This document shows positions 1-8,031 of a stretch of 64,000 nucleotides of DNA, piece after piece (position 1 is the stretch's first letter; the number at the start of each line of letters is the position of its first letter). A model generated the notes under the pieces. The model ran no database searches. It saw only the letters and a list, made by a program, of their open reading frames with translations, and was not told the origin of the DNA. The translations under genes were made by a program, and so were the position numbers. This stretch comes from Streptomyces sp. GSL17-111. Its GTDB lineage: Bacteria; Actinomycetota; Actinomycetes; Streptomycetales; Streptomycetaceae. The DNA lies in the NCBI RefSeq assembly GCF_037911585.1, contig NZ_JBAJNS010000001.1, positions 934,001 through 998,000 on the forward strand, written 5' to 3'.

Positions 1-2
1 TG

Positions 3-182
3 TACGACGCCCTGGGCGGCCGCAGCGACGCCAAGCAGGCGCAGCTGGCCCTGCTGTGGGTGCTCAACCTCTCGGACGGCGAGCACGGGCTGCTGGACAT
101 CGCCGAACGCTCCGGGCTGCCGTTCGACACCGTCGCCGCCGCGGCCGACGCCCTGTGCGGCGCCGGACTGATCAAGGAGTGA
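3..182 (+). CDS. C-terminal fragment, winged-helix-like end of an upstream protein (partial)
   Basis: The frame is open from the window edge and stops at the TGA at 180-182, six bases before the next start. The visible 59 residues end in a compact helical segment (LLDIAERSGLPF, then AAADALCGAGLIKE) that looks like a winged-helix module. It resembles the C-terminal helix-turn-helix of DUF4910 aminopeptidase-like proteins, which often sit in actinobacterial glycan clusters. That family call is inference from a short tail. Its position directly ahead of the flippase makes it the upstream member of the same operon. Confidence 0.6.
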   Translation, partial: YDALGGRSDAKQAQLALLWVLNLSDGEHGLLDIAERSGLPFDTVAAAADALCGAGLIKE

Positions 183-187
183 CGCCG

Positions 188-1498
188 ATGACCACCGGGA
201 AGGGGACGGAGCCGGCGACGGCGGGCCCGGCCGGACGCGCCCGGCGGACCGCCCGACGGGCCCTCGTCGGGCGGCTGTCCTGGGGCCTGGCCGACCAGGC
301 GGCCTCCAGCATGACCAACTTCGCGGTGGGGATCTTCGTGGCCCGCTCGCTCGGGCTGGCCGCCTTCGGCGTGTTCAGCCTGGCCTGGGTGACGTACGGG
401 GTCGTCCTCAGCGTCTCGCGCGGCCTGGCCACCGACCCGCTCGTGGTGCGCTTCAGCGGCGTGCCCACGGCGTCCTGGCGCGGGGCGGTGGCCCGGTCCT
501 CGGGGACCGCGCTCGGCGTGGGGGCGGTCATCGGCGCGCTGTGCCTGGTGGCCGGGCTGGGCCTGGGCGGCACCCTGGGGTCGGCGTTCGCCTGCCTCGG
601 CGTCATGCTGCCGGGGCTGTTGCTCCAGGACGCCTGGCGGTACGCGTTCTTCGCGGCCGGCACCGGGCGGAAGGCGTTCGTCAACGACGTCGTGTGGGGC
701 GTCGTGCTGATCCCGGCCATGGTCGTCGCCGCCCGCGTGGGGACCGTCGCCGCCTTCGTCCTCGCCTGGGGTGCCTCGGCCGCGGTAGCCGCCGTCTACG
801 GCTGCTTCCAGACCGGGCTCCGGCCCGCCCTGACCACCGTGCGCGCCTGGGTCACCGAACACCGCGACCTCGGCTACCGGTACCTCGTCGAGAACACCAG
901 CGTCAGCGGCGCGAGTCAGCTGCGGGCCTACGGCCTCGGGGCGATCGTCGGGGTGGACGCGGTGGGGGTGATCCGGGGCGCCGAGCTGCTCCTCGGCCCC
1001 TTCCTGGCCGTGCTGATGGGGCTCTCCCTGGTCACCGTCGCGGAGGCGGCCCGGGTGCTGCGGCGGGCCCCGCACCGGCTGGGCCCCTTCTGCCTGGCGC
1101 TGGGCGGCGCCCAGGCCGCCGCCGCACTGCTGTGGGGCGCGGCGCTGCTGCTGGTGCCGGACCGGTTCGGCGAGCTCGTGCTCGGCGGCGTCTGGCACGC
1201 CGCGTCGGAGCTCATCGTCCCGGCCACGCTCGGCGTCGCGGGCGCCGGGCTCGGAACCGGCGCGGCGGCCGGGCTGCGCGCGCTCGGCGCGGCCCGGCGC
1301 AGCCTGCGCTGCCAACTGTTCGCCTCCGCCTGCTACGTCGGCGGCGGCCTCGGCGGAGCGGCCGTGGCCGGCACGGTCGGCTCCGCCTGGGGCGTCGCCG
1401 CCGCGACCGTCTGCGGCTCGGCCGTGTGGTGGCTGCACCTGCGGTCCGCCCTGCGCGAGCACCACCCGAACCACCTTCGCGAAGTGAGGACACCATGA
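188..1498 (+). CDS. Polysaccharide/oligosaccharide flippase-like membrane protein (MOP superfamily)
   Basis: A 436-residue, strongly hydrophobic protein with about a dozen predicted membrane helices after a basic N-terminus (RARRTARRALVGRLSW). The first helices (ADQAASSMTNFAVGIFVARS, then LGLAAFGVFSLAW) have the layout of Wzx/MATE-like exporters, which flip lipid-linked sugars across the membrane. ATG 188 was chosen over an in-frame upstream start because it lies six bases after the preceding stop and the extra N-terminus would be arginine-rich shadow sequence. The stop overlaps the next gene's ATG (ATGA at 1495). It probably exports the glycan built by the downstream enzymes. The substrate is unknown. 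Confidence 0.8.
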   Translation: MTTGKGTEPATAGPAGRARRTARRALVGRLSWGLADQAASSMTNFAVGIFVARSLGLAAFGVFSLAWVTYGVVLSVSRGLATDPLVVRFSGVPTASWRGAVARSSGTALGVGAVIGALCLVAGLGLGGTLGSAFACLGVMLPGLLLQDAWRYAFFAAGTGRKAFVNDVVWGVVLIPAMVVAARVGTVAAFVLAWGASAAVAAVYGCFQTGLRPALTTVRAWVTEHRDLGYRYLVENTSVSGASQLRAYGLGAIVGVDAVGVIRGAELLLGPFLAVLMGLSLVTVAEAARVLRRAPHRLGPFCLALGGAQAAAALLWGAALLLVPDRFGELVLGGVWHAASELIVPATLGVAGAGLGTGAAAGLRALGAARRSLRCQLFASACYVGGGLGGAAVAGTVGSAWGVAAATVCGSAVWWLHLRSALREHHPNHLREVRTP

Positions 1499-2439
1499 CC
1501 GCCCAGCCCCGGCTGAGCATCGGCCTGCCCGTCTACAACGGCGAGGAGTACCTCGCCGAATCGCTCGACGCGCTGCTCGGCCAGACCTACGAGGACTTCG
1601 AGCTCGTCATCTCCGACAACGCCTCGACCGACGGGACCGCGGACATCTGCCGCCGGTACGCCGCACGGGACCCGCGCGTGCGCTACCTGCGGCTGCCCCG
1701 GAACATCGGTGCCGCGCCGAACCACACCCACGTCTTCACCCGGTGCCGGGGCGAGCTGTTCAAGTGGGCCTCGCACGACGACCTGTACGCCAGGACCCTG
1801 CTGGAGCGGTGCGTCCAGGCGCTGGACGAGCGGCCGGAGATGATCCTCGCGCACAGCGGACAGGCCGTCATCGACGGCGACGGCCGGGTGAAGGTCCCCT
1901 ACGCCTACGGCCTCGCCACCGACTCCCCGCACGCGCCGGAGCGCTTCCGCAGCCTGCTGTTCGAGCCCGGCGGCGACGACTTCTACGGAGTGATGCGGGC
2001 CGACGTCCTGCGCCGGGTGAAGCCGCACGACAGCTACCACCACGCGGACCGCACGTTCGTCGCCGAGCTCACGCTGCACGGGCCCTTCCACCAGGTGCCG
2101 GAGCTGCTGTACTTCCGCCGCGACCACCCCACCCGCGCCGAGCGGGCCAACCCGGGCAAGCGCGCCCGGTGCGTCAACCTCGACCCGCGCCGGGCGGGCC
2201 CGCTGCACCCGACGCCCCGGCTGCTCGCCGAGTACGTCTGGGGCTTCGTCGCGGCGGTGCGGCGGGCGCCGCTGTCCCCGGCGGACCGGCGCGCCTGCTA
2301 CCGCCACCTGGCCGCCTGGCTGACCAGCCGGGCCCGGCCGGGCGCCGGTGAACGGGTCGAGGACCGCGCCCCGGTCGACCCGGAGCGGCTCGACGTCTCC
2401 GTCGACGCCCTCGTGGCGGGCCGGGAGGGACGCTCATGA
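1495..2439 (+). CDS. Family 2 glycosyltransferase
   Basis: A 314-residue soluble GT-A enzyme predicted to move a sugar from a nucleotide donor onto a growing surface glycan. The N-terminus has the GT2 hallmark SIGLPVYNGEEYL (residues 8-20), then VISDNASTDGT (38-48) with the nucleotide-binding Asp, and WASHDD (91-96) at the metal-binding DxD position. An acidic/aromatic acceptor region follows (HADRTFVAEL). It starts inside the flippase stop codon (ATGA) and ends in an ATGA overlap with the pyruvyltransferase gene, so the three are translationally coupled. Donor and acceptor cannot be read from sequence. Confidence 0.87.
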   Translation: MTAQPRLSIGLPVYNGEEYLAESLDALLGQTYEDFELVISDNASTDGTADICRRYAARDPRVRYLRLPRNIGAAPNHTHVFTRCRGELFKWASHDDLYARTLLERCVQALDERPEMILAHSGQAVIDGDGRVKVPYAYGLATDSPHAPERFRSLLFEPGGDDFYGVMRADVLRRVKPHDSYHHADRTFVAELTLHGPFHQVPELLYFRRDHPTRAERANPGKRARCVNLDPRRAGPLHPTPRLLAEYVWGFVAAVRRAPLSPADRRACYRHLAAWLTSRARPGAGERVEDRAPVDPERLDVSVDALVAGREGRS

Positions 2440-3668
2440 CGCGCGCCCGCACGTCCCCGGTACGCGTCGGGGTGTTCGGGCTGCTCGGCTCCGGCAACCT
2501 CGGCAACGACGGGTCGCTGGAGGCCGTCCTCGGCCACCTCGGGGAACGGCACCCGGAGGCGGTCGTGGACGCCCTGTGCGGCGGGCCCGAGACCGTCGCG
2601 GCCCGGTACGGGATCCGCGCGACCCGGCTGCACTGGTACCGCGGCGAGTACCGGACCGCGTCACGTGCCACGGCGATCGCGGCGAAGGGTCTGGGCAAAC
2701 TCGTCGACGCCGTCCGCACCGCCGCGTGGGTCCGTCGGCACGACGTGGTGATCGTGCCGGGGATGGGCGTCCTGGAGGCCACGCTGCCGCTGCGGCCGTG
2801 GGGCTTCCCGTACGCGCTGTTCCTGCTCTGCGCGAGCGGCCGGTTGTTCGGTACCCGCGTCGCCCTGGTGAGCGTCGGAGCGGGACCGATCGGCAGCCCG
2901 GCGACCCGCACCCTGATCCGCTGGTCGGCCCGGCTGGCCGCCTACCGGTCCTACCGGGACCCGCAGTCCCGCCACGCCCTGCGGGCGATGGGCGTGGACA
3001 CCGCGCGCGACGAGGTCTACCCGGACCTCGCCTTCGCCCTGCCGACGCCGCCCCCGGGCGCGTCCCCGAGGCGGCCGGGCACGGTCTGCCTGGGCGTCAT
3101 GGACTTCCACGGCAGCGACGACGAGCGCGACCGGGCCGAGGAGATCCACCGCCGCTACGTGGACGGGGCCACCCGCTTCGTGCGCGCCCTGGTCGCGGAG
3201 GGCAGGCCGGTCCGGCTGCTCACCGGGGACGGAGCCGACGCGGCCGTGGTCGCGGCGATCCTCGGCGCGGTGGACTCCCCCCTGGTGACGGCGGCCGAAG
3301 CGGACTCGCTGGCCGACCTGATGCGGGAGACCGCAGCCGCCGATGTCGTCGTGGCGACCCGCTACCACAACCTGGTCTGCGCACTGAAGGTCGGCACCCC
3401 CACGCTCGCCCTCAGCTACGCGGCCAAGAGTGACGCGCTCATGGCCCGGATGGGCCTGGACGCGTACTGCCACCCGGCCCGCGCGGTCGACGCCGACCGG
3501 CTGCTCGGGCAGTTCCGGGCGCTGGAGGCGGCATCGGCGGATGTGCGGCGGACCCTCACCGAGCGCAACCGAACCGCCGTCCGACAGCTGGAGCACCAGT
3601 TCACCGTCCTCGGCACCACCCTCTTTCCGACGACCGACCACGCCCGAGCCCTGCGGGAGACCCGATGA
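2436..3668 (+). CDS. Polysaccharide pyruvyl transferase family protein
   Basis: A 410-residue protein of the polysaccharide pyruvyltransferase family (PF04230), whose members attach ketal-pyruvate to sugars or act as related glycan-modifying transferases. The diagnostic N-terminal loop GSGNLGNDGSLEA lies at residues 18-30. The C-terminal nucleotide-site pattern ATRYHNLVCALKVGTPTLAL and then SYAAKSDAL lies near 308-335. It overlaps the GT2 gene upstream and the epimerase gene downstream by four bases each. In this operon it probably decorates the exported polymer. Some family members are not pyruvyltransferases, so the reaction is inferred. Confidence 0.83.
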   Translation: MTRARTSPVRVGVFGLLGSGNLGNDGSLEAVLGHLGERHPEAVVDALCGGPETVAARYGIRATRLHWYRGEYRTASRATAIAAKGLGKLVDAVRTAAWVRRHDVVIVPGMGVLEATLPLRPWGFPYALFLLCASGRLFGTRVALVSVGAGPIGSPATRTLIRWSARLAAYRSYRDPQSRHALRAMGVDTARDEVYPDLAFALPTPPPGASPRRPGTVCLGVMDFHGSDDERDRAEEIHRRYVDGATRFVRALVAEGRPVRLLTGDGADAAVVAAILGAVDSPLVTAAEADSLADLMRETAAADVVVATRYHNLVCALKVGTPTLALSYAAKSDALMARMGLDAYCHPARAVDADRLLGQFRALEAASADVRRTLTERNRTAVRQLEHQFTVLGTTLFPTTDHARALRETR

Positions 3669-4231
3669 ACGCGCCCGGAATGACAGCGACCGAGGTCCCG
3701 GCCATCGCCGGGGCCCACCTGTTCGAGCCGACCCCGCACGCCGACGAACGCGGCTTCTTCTGCCGCACCTTCGACGCCGACGTGGTCCGCTCCGTGGGCC
3801 TCGACCCGGACGCCTTCGTCCAGGACAGCCTGTCCCGCTCGGTCCGCGGCGTGCTGCGCGGCCTCCACCTGCGCTCCGGCGCGGGCGAGGCGAAGCTGGT
3901 GCGGTGCTCGTACGGGAGGGTCTTCGACGTCGTCGTGGACCTGCGACCGAACTCGCCGACCTACCGCAACCGGGCCTTCTTCGAGCTGTCCGACCAGACG
4001 CAGGCGACCCTGTACGTCCCGGCCGGATGCGCGCACGGCTTCCAGGCCCTCACCGGGACGGCCGACGTCTCCTACCGCATCGACCGCCCGCACGACCCGG
4101 CCGAGGACGTGACGATCGCCTTCGACGACCCGGAGCTCGCCATCCCCTGGCCGCTCCCCGTCACCGCCATGTCCCGCCGGGACCGCGAGGCGCCACCGCT
4201 CGCCGAGGCCCTGCGACCGCAGGGGAGTTGA
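3665..4231 (+). CDS. dTDP-4-dehydrorhamnose 3,5-epimerase family protein (RmlC-like)
   Basis: A 188-residue single-domain cupin matching RmlC in length. It keeps ERGFF (28-32), the catalytic-base segment GVLRGLH with His68, LVRCSYGRVFDVVVDLR (78-94), VPAGCAHGF (118-126) and Tyr137 (DVSYR), the position of the general-acid Tyr132 of enterobacterial RmlC. It would epimerise a dTDP-4-keto-6-deoxy sugar at C3 and/or C5. No rmlA, rmlB or rmlD is visible here, so the substrate comes from elsewhere or from genes left of the window. It could be a 3-epimerase of a deoxysugar pathway rather than the rhamnose enzyme. Confidence 0.87.
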   Translation: MNAPGMTATEVPAIAGAHLFEPTPHADERGFFCRTFDADVVRSVGLDPDAFVQDSLSRSVRGVLRGLHLRSGAGEAKLVRCSYGRVFDVVVDLRPNSPTYRNRAFFELSDQTQATLYVPAGCAHGFQALTGTADVSYRIDRPHDPAEDVTIAFDDPELAIPWPLPVTAMSRRDREAPPLAEALRPQGS

Positions 4232-4240
4232 GAGGCCGCC

Positions 4241-5611
4241 ATGCACAACGACGCCACCGAACCCACCGTGTCCACCGTGCCCGGCGTGCCCGCCGAGGAG
4301 CCGTCCCTCCCCCGGTCGCGGACCGCGAACGAGCGGCTGCACGCCCTGATCCCCGGAGGCGCGCACACCTACGCCAAGGGCGACGACCAGTACCCCGAAC
4401 ACCTGGCCCCCGTCATCAGCCACGGCGACGGGGCCCACGTGTGGGACGTCGACGGCAACCGCTACGTCGAGTACGGCGCCGGGCTGCGCTCCGTCAGCCT
4501 CGGCCACGCCCACCCCCGGGTGATCGAGGCGGTACGGCGCGAACTCGACCGCGGCAGCAACTTCGTCCGGCCGTCCATCGTGGAACTCGAGGCCGCCGAA
4601 CGCTTCCTGGCCACGGTGCCCACGGCCGAGATGGTGAAGTTCGCCAAGAACGGCTCCGACGCCACCACCGCCGCCGTACGGCTCGCCCGCGCCGCCACCG
4701 GACGTCCCCGGGTGGCCCTCTGCGCCGACCATCCGTTCTTCTCCGTCGACGACTGGTTCATCGGCACCACGCCGATGTCCGCCGGCGTTCCGGCGGCGAC
4801 CGACGAGCTCACCGTGACCTTCCCCTACGGGGACCTGAGCGCGACGGAGGAGCTGCTCACCCGGCACCGGGGCGAGGTGGCCTGCCTGATCCTGGAGCCC
4901 GCCACCCACACCGAGCCCCCGCCCGGATACCTCGCCGGACTGCGCGCGCTGGCCGACCGGCACGGCTGCGTGCTGGTCTTCGACGAGATGATCACCGGCC
5001 TGCGCTGGTCGGAGGCCGGTGCCCAGGGCCTGTACGGGGTCGTCCCCGACCTCTCCACGTTCGGCAAGGCGCTCGGCAACGGGTTCGCCGTCTCCGCACT
5101 CGCCGGACGCCGCGCGCTGATGGAGCTCGGCGGACTGCGCCACTCCGGCGACCGGGTGTTCCTGCTGTCCACCACCCACGGCGCCGAGACGCACGCCCTG
5201 GCGGCCGCGATGGCCGTGCTGACCACCTACGTCGACGAGGGCGTCACCGCGCGGCTGCACGCCCTCGGCGACCGGCTCGCCGCCGGGGTCCGCGACGCGG
5301 CGGCGGCCATGGGCGTCGGCGACCACCTCCTCGTCCGGGGCCGGGCCAGCAACCTGGTCTTCGCCACCCTCGACGAGCACGGGCGGCCGTCCCAGGAGTA
5401 CCGCACCCTGTTCCTGCGGCGGCTCCTCGCGGGCGGGGTGCTGGCCCCGTCGTTCGTCGTGAGCAGCGCCCTCACCGACGCCGACATCGAGCACACCGTC
5501 GACGTGGTGGCCCAGGCGTGCGCGGTGTACCGCAAGGCCCTCGACGGTGGGGACCCCACCCCCTGGCTGGGCGGACGCCCGGTGCGGCCGGTGTTCCGCC
5601 GCCGCGCCTGA
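4241..5611 (+). CDS. Class III (glutamate-1-semialdehyde aminomutase-like) aminotransferase
   Basis: A 456-residue PLP enzyme of fold type I, class III. Visible landmarks are the N-terminal GGAHTYAKGDDQYP, the dimer/substrate loop LGHAHPRVIEAVRR, the cofactor segment KNGSDATTAAVRLARAATG, the PLP-phenol contact DEMITGLRW, and the Schiff-base lysine Lys276 in STFGKALGNGF. The fold is that of HemL, but the location at the end of a glycan operon and the divergent active-site surroundings argue for transamination or aminomutation of a sugar or sugar-linked precursor rather than tetrapyrrole synthesis. It starts ten bases after the epimerase stop. A DegT-type sugar aminotransferase would be more usual here. 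Confidence 0.82.
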   Translation: MHNDATEPTVSTVPGVPAEEPSLPRSRTANERLHALIPGGAHTYAKGDDQYPEHLAPVISHGDGAHVWDVDGNRYVEYGAGLRSVSLGHAHPRVIEAVRRELDRGSNFVRPSIVELEAAERFLATVPTAEMVKFAKNGSDATTAAVRLARAATGRPRVALCADHPFFSVDDWFIGTTPMSAGVPAATDELTVTFPYGDLSATEELLTRHRGEVACLILEPATHTEPPPGYLAGLRALADRHGCVLVFDEMITGLRWSEAGAQGLYGVVPDLSTFGKALGNGFAVSALAGRRALMELGGLRHSGDRVFLLSTTHGAETHALAAAMAVLTTYVDEGVTARLHALGDRLAAGVRDAAAAMGVGDHLLVRGRASNLVFATLDEHGRPSQEYRTLFLRRLLAGGVLAPSFVVSSALTDADIEHTVDVVAQACAVYRKALDGGDPTPWLGGRPVRPVFRRRA

Positions 5612-5618
5612 CCGCCCG

Positions 5619-6329
5619 TCACCGAGACGCCCTGCGCGGGGCGTCGGCCACCCGGTCGACCAGCCACGCGGCCGCCGGGACCACCGCCAGCGCTACGCAC
5701 CAGCCGCCGAGCGCGTCCGTCGGGTAGTGCGCCCCCAGCGCCACCTGCGCCCAGCCCATGGCGGCCCCGGCGGCCAGCGCCGCCCCGAACACGAGCGCGG
5801 TTCCGGCCGCCCGGCCCAGACCGAGCCGGCCGGTCGCGAGCAGCGCCACCACGAGGGCGAGGGCGGTCAGGAAGGCGGTGTGCCCGCTCGGGAAGGCCAG
5901 GTGCCCGTCGTGAATGGTCCGCCCGACCACCGGCTTGAGCAGCTTCGTCGCCCCGACGCTCAGGCCGGCGCCGACGACCGCGAGCACCGCCGCGCGCGGA
6001 GCCCGCAGCAGCAGGCAGCCCGCCACGGTGACCACGACGAGCGCCGCCGCTCCCACCGGCTCCCCCAGGAAGTCCGTGGCCAGCGCGACACCCCGCCACG
6101 GGGGGCCCGGCTCGTGCACCGCCGCCCAGACCGCCGCGTCCACCCCGCTGGCCTCCCCCGTACCGGCGTACCGCATCCCCAGCACACCGACCACCACCGC
6201 CGCGAGGACCGCCACCACCCCCCACACCCCCCGCAACACCACCAGCGCCTCCGGCAGAGCCCGGCTCACAGCCGTCCGCCGCCGAACACGAGGCCGCTCG
6301 TCGACTTGGGCGCCTTCGTTCGGGTTCAC
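5619..6329 (-). CDS. PAP2-type membrane phosphatase
   Basis: A 236-residue integral membrane protein with about six hydrophobic helices. The phosphatase signature is present as K-x5-R (KPVVGR), PSGH (FPSGHTAF) and the last motif ALGAHYPTD with the catalytic His. It probably dephosphorylates lipid pyrophosphates such as undecaprenyl-PP or phosphatidic acid at the outer membrane face. The first motif lacks the usual Arg-Pro (R is followed by T). The start is a GTG with GGGGAG five bases upstream. It converges on the aminotransferase gene with only seven bases between stops and no clear hairpin. Confidence 0.85.
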   Translation of the reverse strand: MNPNEGAQVDERPRVRRRTAVSRALPEALVVLRGVWGVVAVLAAVVVGVLGMRYAGTGEASGVDAAVWAAVHEPGPPWRGVALATDFLGEPVGAAALVVVTVAGCLLLRAPRAAVLAVVGAGLSVGATKLLKPVVGRTIHDGHLAFPSGHTAFLTALALVVALLATGRLGLGRAAGTALVFGAALAAGAAMGWAQVALGAHYPTDALGGWCVALAVVPAAAWLVDRVADAPRRASR

Positions 6330-6552
6330 TACGTCTCCCCGGCATTCGCGCTCGCCCCCGCCCTTTCGGCAGAGCCGTACGGCGACGGGTCCAGAATCCC
6401 CCTCACGGGCAGGCCACGCGGACCCGCACGCGCGTCGCGCGATGCCCGTCAGCGTAGTTGAGGATGCCCGGAACGCTCAGGGGCGTGACACGTTCCAAGG
6501 GGGCGCACGGATTGTGTGCTCACGACTGCGCATTGTCGGCGTCCTCTGGTAA
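6330..6552. other. Intergenic region upstream of the PAP2 gene
   Basis: These 223 bases hold the PAP2 leader and promoter region and run into the decayed gene remnant. No ORF with Streptomyces-like codon bias, no tRNA and no strong hairpin was seen. This is where the conserved glycan cluster gives way to the accessory block. Confidence 0.5.
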
Positions 6553-6720
6553 GACTTCCCGCTCCATTCCGAGCGCCAGTTGACCATCTACCTCGATGAG
6601 ATGGTCAACCTGGGGCTGCTCATCCGGCTTCCCGGGGAAGAGCGTGCCTACGCGATGCGCAGTCCCAACGTGGTGAACATGCTGGGCACGCAGGCGGAGC
6701 TGGAGATGGGCGAGGCAGAC
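6553..6720 (+). pseudogene. Decayed remnant of a winged-helix segment of a larger protein
   Basis: Between the in-frame TAA at 6550 and about 6720 the plus strand reads a coherent segment: YLDEMVNLGLLIRLPG, then RAYAMRSPNVVNMLGTQAELE. This looks like the winged-helix end of an ATPase or regulator ('strand - RSPNV - LLG - acidic helix'). There is no usable start, as the only candidate is a TTG at 6580 without a ribosome site. After about 6720 the frame degenerates into low-complexity sequence. I read it as an internal or 3' fragment of a lost gene. The parent family is inference. Confidence 0.4.
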
Positions 6721-7123
6721 CGTGCGGCCGGGGACGTGGACGCCGCGGCAGCCGACGGGATCGGTGGCCGGGTCAGCGCCGTGCGCGCAGTGCGGCCAAG
6801 ACGGCACCGATGGCTGTGCCGGAAGCGTGCTCATGGTGTGCGGCTCCAGAAGGAAGAAAAGGTGCAGGGGCCGCAGGACGGACAGGCCGCGGCAATGAAC
6901 AGGTTGTACCGGGGCGACCCGGTACAACAACGCGTACGGGGTCAGCGGCGGGCGTCGCCCGGCGCGAGGGGACTGGTCAGCTCAGCAGTCGTCTCCGGGG
7001 AGTGCTGAAGTACCGGCGCACGTTGTCAGCCTTCCCGTCACCCGGTGAGACGGCGTTGGAGGCCATGTCTGGGACGATCTCCAATGTCGGGGCGACGTGC
7101 AGGATTGGCCGGAGTCCCCAAGG
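6721..7123. other. Gene-free stretch between the remnant and the SUKH gene
   Basis: Both strands are nominally open here, but none of the frames has a ribosome site, a recognisable motif or normal codon bias. The only structured element is the inverted repeat at 6903-6928. The base composition is less GC-rich than in the flanking core genes, which fits degraded accessory DNA. Confidence 0.5.
6903..6928. repeat. Perfect 11-bp inverted repeat with GCGA loop
   Basis: GTTGTACCGGG at 6903-6913 and its exact reverse complement at 6918-6928 are separated by GCGA. No T-run follows on either side, so it may be a factor-dependent terminator or a protein-binding palindrome. It lies in gene-free DNA between the decayed remnant and the SUKH gene. 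Confidence 0.6.
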
Positions 7124-7765
7124 TCAGCGAGCCGCCGCCCAGGCTTCAGCACGCCACCCTGGCAGTTCCTTGTCCAGCCACTCCTCGACGGTCCTCCGCC
7201 AAGGATTCGAGGGGTCGTCGCCGGCGACATCGGCCCAGGCGTCCTCTGCGATGTCGGTGTCGACGAACAGGCTGTCGAGATAGGCGTCGAAGTTGTCGGC
7301 GACCTTTGTGAAGACATGGTTGCCCAGATACCCCGGCCAGGCGATGGCATGGACGAGCGCGTGCAGTTGACCATGCGTGGCCGGGTTCAGGTCCAGGAAG
7401 AGGGTGTCGCCTCCACCGTTGCGGGCGATGGGCAGCAGGCCGGCCAGGGGCACGTTCTCGGCGAGCCACCCGTCGCGACTGCGCCGATACTCGCCCAGGA
7501 GAGTTCCCCAGCCGTACTCGCCCGTGGCGTCACGGCCCAACTGGTAGAGGTCGTCGAAGCCCTGGATCGGCTCTGGTTCACAGCCGGGGAGGCGGACCGA
7601 GTAGTCCAGCTTGTCCCCGCCGGCGGCTTCCAGGAACAAGCGGTACGCGGATGGCAGGGGCAGCCCGATCTCCCGTTCCAGCTCGGCACACTCGTCTGGG
7701 TCGAACGGCCTGAAAGCACCGCCTACCAGGCGACCCCTGTACCAACGCGCGAGCTCCTCGGACAC
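7124..7765 (-). CDS. SMI1/KNR4 (SUKH) family protein
   Basis: A 213-residue soluble protein. It has SUKH landmarks: a helix with DECAELEREIGLPLPSAYR (about residues 22-40), FLEAAGG next, and a mid-protein segment LAGLLPIARNGGGDTLFLDL (about 107-126) typical of the family. SUKH proteins are commonly immunity proteins against secreted or contact-dependent toxins, but many are orphans. No toxin gene is adjacent here. GTG 7765 was chosen because the frame upstream is proline/arginine shadow sequence; its ribosome site is weak. Less GC-biased third positions fit an acquired gene. Confidence 0.75.
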   Translation of the reverse strand: MSEELARWYRGRLVGGAFRPFDPDECAELEREIGLPLPSAYRLFLEAAGGDKLDYSVRLPGCEPEPIQGFDDLYQLGRDATGEYGWGTLLGEYRRSRDGWLAENVPLAGLLPIARNGGGDTLFLDLNPATHGQLHALVHAIAWPGYLGNHVFTKVADNFDAYLDSLFVDTDIAEDAWADVAGDDPSNPWRRTVEEWLDKELPGWRAEAWAAAR

Positions 7766-7932
7766 GGACGGATTGTCGCACCCCGCTACGCCACCGCCGA
7801 GGGCTACGCACCCCTCATCAACAGCCTTCCTTGCCAACAAGACTGTAGGCGGGCCCGGCCGTCGCCCCTCCGTCAGCGGTCCACCAGGGCCGACGCCGGC
7901 TAAGCGCACGATCTGACACGGATGTTCCTCAA

Positions 7933-7962
7933 CCCCCGACCGCGTCCACGGCCGGTCGGGGG
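7933..7962 (-). terminator. Hairpin after the cobalamin-binding protein gene
   Basis: CCCCCGACCG (7933-7942) pairs with CGGTCGGGGG (7953-7962) around a ten-base loop, 70 bases beyond the stop of the B12-binding gene. It is a likely transcription end for the phosphatase/B12 operon. There is no long T-run. Confidence 0.55.
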
Positions 7963-8031
7963 GATGGCCGCGTCGTGCGGGAGAGGCCACTCCTCCCCGG
8001 CATCCGGGGGTGGGCGACGGCCGCGAAGCCG

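Noticed and set aside
3416..5494. Long minus-strand open frame of 692 codons over the epimerase and aminotransferase genes
   Set aside because: It is the antisense shadow of clear genes in GC-rich DNA; its translation is Gly/Val/Arg-rich with no motif.
4241..5611. Calling the class III aminotransferase hemL
   Set aside because: No other tetrapyrrole gene is near it and it closes a glycan operon; the fold alone does not fix the substrate.
6520..6930. 136-codon minus-strand frame opposite the decayed remnant
   Set aside because: No ribosome site, no motif, and the recognisable protein remnant lies on the other strand.
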